A DNA stretch of 6,857 bases, from the NCBI GenBank assembly GCA_902482615.1, contig CABTAA010000087.1, forward strand, positions 1-6,857, written 5' to 3'. Source of the DNA: an uncultured Collinsella sp. (GTDB lineage: Bacteria > Actinomycetota > Coriobacteriia > Coriobacteriales > Coriobacteriaceae). This document shows, in pieces, positions 6,301 to 6,857 of the stretch. Under the pieces are notes generated by a model. The model made no database searches. It was not told the DNA's origin and worked only from the letters and a program-made list of their open reading frames with translations. The translations under genes and the position numbers were made by a program. Every line of letters starts with the position of its first letter. Positions within the stretch are counted from its first letter, which is position 1.

Positions 6301-6857
6301 CGACCAATGACGGTCACATTTGCGGCAACCTGGTCCTTAACGACAGGGGACGCGCTACCAGCCGTATAGGCAAACTCAATCTTCTGCCCCTGGGTGAGCT
6401 TAACGCTGCTCGCGCCAACCGAGGAAGACGCGCCGTCGACGAACAGCTGCCAGTAGGCATGAGTCGCCGAATCGAAGGCAAGCGTGCGGTCACCTGCCGG
6501 GGACGTGATGCTTTTGAGGTAGAAACCGTATGCCGTGTTCGGTTCGTAATCCGCTTTAAAGCCCGTCTTCTGCTGCAGCTTAACGAAGGCATCCGCAGCC
6601 GTCGCGCCCTCGTCGAGCTTGAGCTGCGTAGGCGCCACCCAGGTCCGAGCCTTGCCGTCGGCATCGGTGCCGATAATTGAGAACGAGACCTCGACTTGCT
6701 TCTTGGCGACATCGCCGGTTACTGTCGGGTTCTCTGTCTGAACGGCAGCCGCGGCAGCAGATCCTGCTTGGCCAGCGGATGCCGTCGAAGACTGCTCGCT
6801 CGTGGCAGGGCTCTCCCCCGTCGCCAGGCCTTCGTCGCCAGTTGCCGCCCCTGTTGT
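3387..6857 (-). CDS. Large cell-surface protein: four DUF4430 domains, PQQ-like beta-propeller, InlB B-repeat, C-terminal anchor (5' end outside window)
   Basis: A secreted multidomain protein with 1156 visible residues; the frame is open through the right edge. Numbering from the edge: residues 1-50 are an Ala/Ser/Thr/Gly-rich linker, probably not far from the signal peptide. Four DUF4430 repeats lie at about 55-166, 179-282, 292-399 and 410-519, each with a YW-x-[LF]-[FY]-[IV]-[ND] core. A PQQ-like beta-propeller spans about 568-939, and an InlB B-repeat (Flg_new; GYAFGGWY, LTLYAKW) about 941-1010. A Gly/Asn/Ser linker (1014-1048) and a Lys/Asp/Ser linker (1063-1108) follow. A hydrophobic helix at 1131-1152 ends in TKRR. 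Where a sortase LPXTG motif would sit, the sequence reads EQETG. No PQQ-site vicinal Cys pair or catalytic motif is seen, so the propeller is probably structural or ligand-binding. GTG 6638 is not a real start, since it falls inside repeat 1 (RTWV, aligned with QTWV in repeat 2). The gene is first in an operon with the smaller DUF4430 protein. Likely roles are ligand capture or adhesion; the ligand is not known. Confidence 0.88.
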   Translation of the reverse strand, partial: TTGAATGDEGLATGESPATSEQSSTASAGQAGSAAAAAVQTENPTVTGDVAKKQVEVSFSIIGTDADGKARTWVAPTQLKLDEGATAADAFVKLQQKTGFKADYEPNTAYGFYLKSITSPAGDRTLAFDSATHAYWQLFVDGASSSVGASSVKLTQGQKIEFAYTAGSASPVVKDQVAANVTVIGRDARGKTQTWVDNAQYVVTSGSSALDLTKVALEANGIDAVAAGSFILSLKYNGVELGTPLDYSTYWQLFINGKSSDYTADNVTIHAGDTVTWFYGGWGDQLPSDSVHASVQVLGKDKDGKQQVWASTGQTSLKAGSTAKDLLEQTGLELVASEESWGWYLSGIYSPFDVGGKPYVWDAATNSYWRFYVNDKFKNVGAGAYELQEGDAVTLMYAGDSDALPGQVLGSVDVIGPDVNGNNTRWGSASNVSLPEGSTAQNLIEAFLKAKGVTYNGSQSGEYWFLNSIDSPFGGKTYGYDGATKKYWHLYINGEPSLLCANQITLKSGDKVTLAYTTDDSAMPDPDKIVVDPSATTPDWDAEWAGYGNSGNGSTVTDAKTPAQAAGLKWAFDWKAESGQQYANCSEPVIANGFVYIATENELIKIDSSTGKKVASAPLASKVSYTSRPIYINGLIIVPLNGGAVQAITADKLICKWLTPGLTDLTQSSCTVVSDGEYVYVGTADGKKYVNGSFTRIKITTGEVSWQNIDAAEGYYWTGAALTDKYAIVPTSAGTLKCIDKATGDVVSTMKLGTLANADCVADPSNGSTFYQMTHDGKLHVISLSAKGVLSEQKTVDLGLTNNMSAPAMSGDNLIVGGQTATGSALVLYNLKTGKTTMVTAADGKELPAGFNGIAATPLVSVQGGKTYVYFTVNSADSKDYVNYSAGGGVYRYTLGDAEATQIYDAAGHYQYCDSPVIADASGNLYYINDSGTLFKLGAVESWTVAFNSNGGSACDTKFVATADGKLVKPADPTRDGYAFGGWYTDEACTQAYDFSTPVTADLTLYAKWTKNAVNPGGNGGSGSNGGNGGAGNGSGAGAGTGSGSGTKGQQAGGAVAPGHKPTTKTTVSTKTETKENKSDKKGSDKSDKKDEKKSDKKDSKSDSKSDTGAASTTTAKKPSSASEQETGANPLAIVGVAAGVIGLAIVGVFVFTKRR
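3390..3818 (-). other. Wall-spanning linkers and C-terminal membrane anchor of the large surface protein
   Basis: In protein order: a Gly/Asn/Ser-rich segment (3714-3818), a Thr/Lys stretch, a Lys/Ser/Asp-rich segment (3534-3671), the EQETG pentapeptide (3474-3488), a ~22-residue hydrophobic helix (3402-3467) and TKRR at the stop codon. The layout is that of a sortase signal (motif, helix, positive tail). The LP of LPXTG is absent, so either an unusual sortase acts here or the protein stays membrane-embedded. Confidence 0.75.
3828..4037 (-). other. InlB B-repeat / Listeria-Bacteroides repeat (Flg_new) domain
   Basis: A single ~70-residue unit with the family signatures VAFNSNGG, PTRDGYAFGGWYTDEAC, DFSTPVTADLTLYAKW. 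Such units are common beta-rich spacers in surface proteins of gut bacteria. Two Cys (SACDTK and DEACTQ) could pair. Confidence 0.88.
4041..5156 (-). other. PQQ-like beta-propeller domain, apparently eight repeat units
   Basis: Eight blade-like units can be aligned by eye. Their cores are PVIANGFVYIATENELIKI, RPIYINGLIIVPLNGG, TVVSDGEYVYVGTADGK, AALTDKYAIVPTSAGTLKCI, VADPSNGSTFYQMTHDGKL, APAMSGDNLIVGGQ, ATPLVSVQGGKTYVYFTV and PVIADASGNLYYINDSG. An LKWAFDWK strand before unit 1 would complete the last blade and close the ring. Eight blades is the PQQ-dehydrogenase fold number, but cofactor-site signatures of those enzymes were not recognised. Confidence 0.75.
5301..6695 (-). repeat. Four tandem DUF4430 domain repeats (within the large surface protein)
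   Basis: Repeat units are at about 6360-6695, 6012-6323, 5661-5984 and 5301-5630, each ~105-112 residues. Each unit opens with a strand and turn of the form [IL]G-x-D-x-x-G-[KN] followed by a Trp (GTDADGK, GRDARGK, GKDKDGK, GPDVNGN). Then comes an EGSTA-x-[DN]L-like stretch. Units 1, 3 and 4 have YGFYLKSITSP, WGWYLSGIYSP or EYWFLNSIDSP; unit 2 is more divergent here. All share a YWQLFVDG-type core (YWQLFING, YWRFYVND, YWHLYING) and end with L-x-x-G-[DQ]-x-[VI]-x-[FLW]-x-Y. The units are diverged at protein level and are not DNA-level direct repeats, so recent duplication is unlikely. Confidence 0.85.

Noticed and set aside
3387..6638. GTG at 6638 as the start of the large surface protein
   Set aside because: The frame stays open for 73 more codons to the window edge, and the upstream residues (VSFSIIG, DADGK) complete the first DUF4430 repeat by comparison with the other three. 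The true start is outside the window.
5391..6680. Long plus-strand open frame opposite the large surface-protein gene (also 3303-4319 and 4518-5366)
   Set aside because: These lie antisense to a gene with clear domains on the minus strand, show no recognisable family or coherent domain pattern, and are typical antisense frames of GC-rich coding DNA.
1..6857. CRISPR arrays, tRNA/rRNA genes, insertion sequences or attachment sites
   Set aside because: No spaced direct repeats, cloverleaf-like sequences, transposase-like frames or terminal inverted repeats were seen by eye.

Overview
The window reads as chromosomal DNA of a GC-rich Gram-positive gut bacterium. A Coriobacteriia member such as Collinsella is the best guess. 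This rests on the mix of a class III fructose-1,6-bisphosphatase, GtrA-family membrane proteins and a long secreted multidomain surface protein carrying a Listeria/Bacteroides-type repeat. The genus is an inference; no rRNA or other taxonomic marker lies in the window.

Left part, plus strand (1-2348): the C-terminal ~394 residues of a class III fructose-1,6-bisphosphatase (gluconeogenesis) enter from the left edge. They are followed by two small paralogous GtrA-family four-helix membrane proteins (1266-1661 and 1881-2288). Two strong hairpins sit between fbp and the first gtrA. A long hairpin follows the first gtrA and a textbook intrinsic terminator follows the second.

Middle (2289-2447): a convergent intergenic region with back-to-back terminators, one for each strand.

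Right part, minus strand (2448-6857): a two-gene surface-protein operon. The first gene runs off the right edge (at least 1156 residues visible). It encodes four tandem DUF4430 (transcobalamin C-terminal-like) domains, an apparently eight-unit PQQ-like beta-propeller, one InlB B-repeat (Flg_new) domain, Gly-rich and Lys/Ser/Asp-rich linkers, and a C-terminal membrane helix with Lys-Arg-Arg tail. The position where an LPXTG motif would be expected reads EQETG. The second gene begins essentially at the stop codon of the first. It encodes an N-terminally membrane-anchored protein with a similar charged linker and one C-terminal DUF4430 domain.

The two minus-strand products would be displayed outside the same membrane with opposite anchoring topology and a shared domain type. 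They plausibly act as one surface system for ligand or nutrient capture, or for adhesion. What they bind cannot be decided from the sequence. No RNA genes, mobile elements or CRISPR arrays were seen, and no gene-free stretch exceeds 300 bases.
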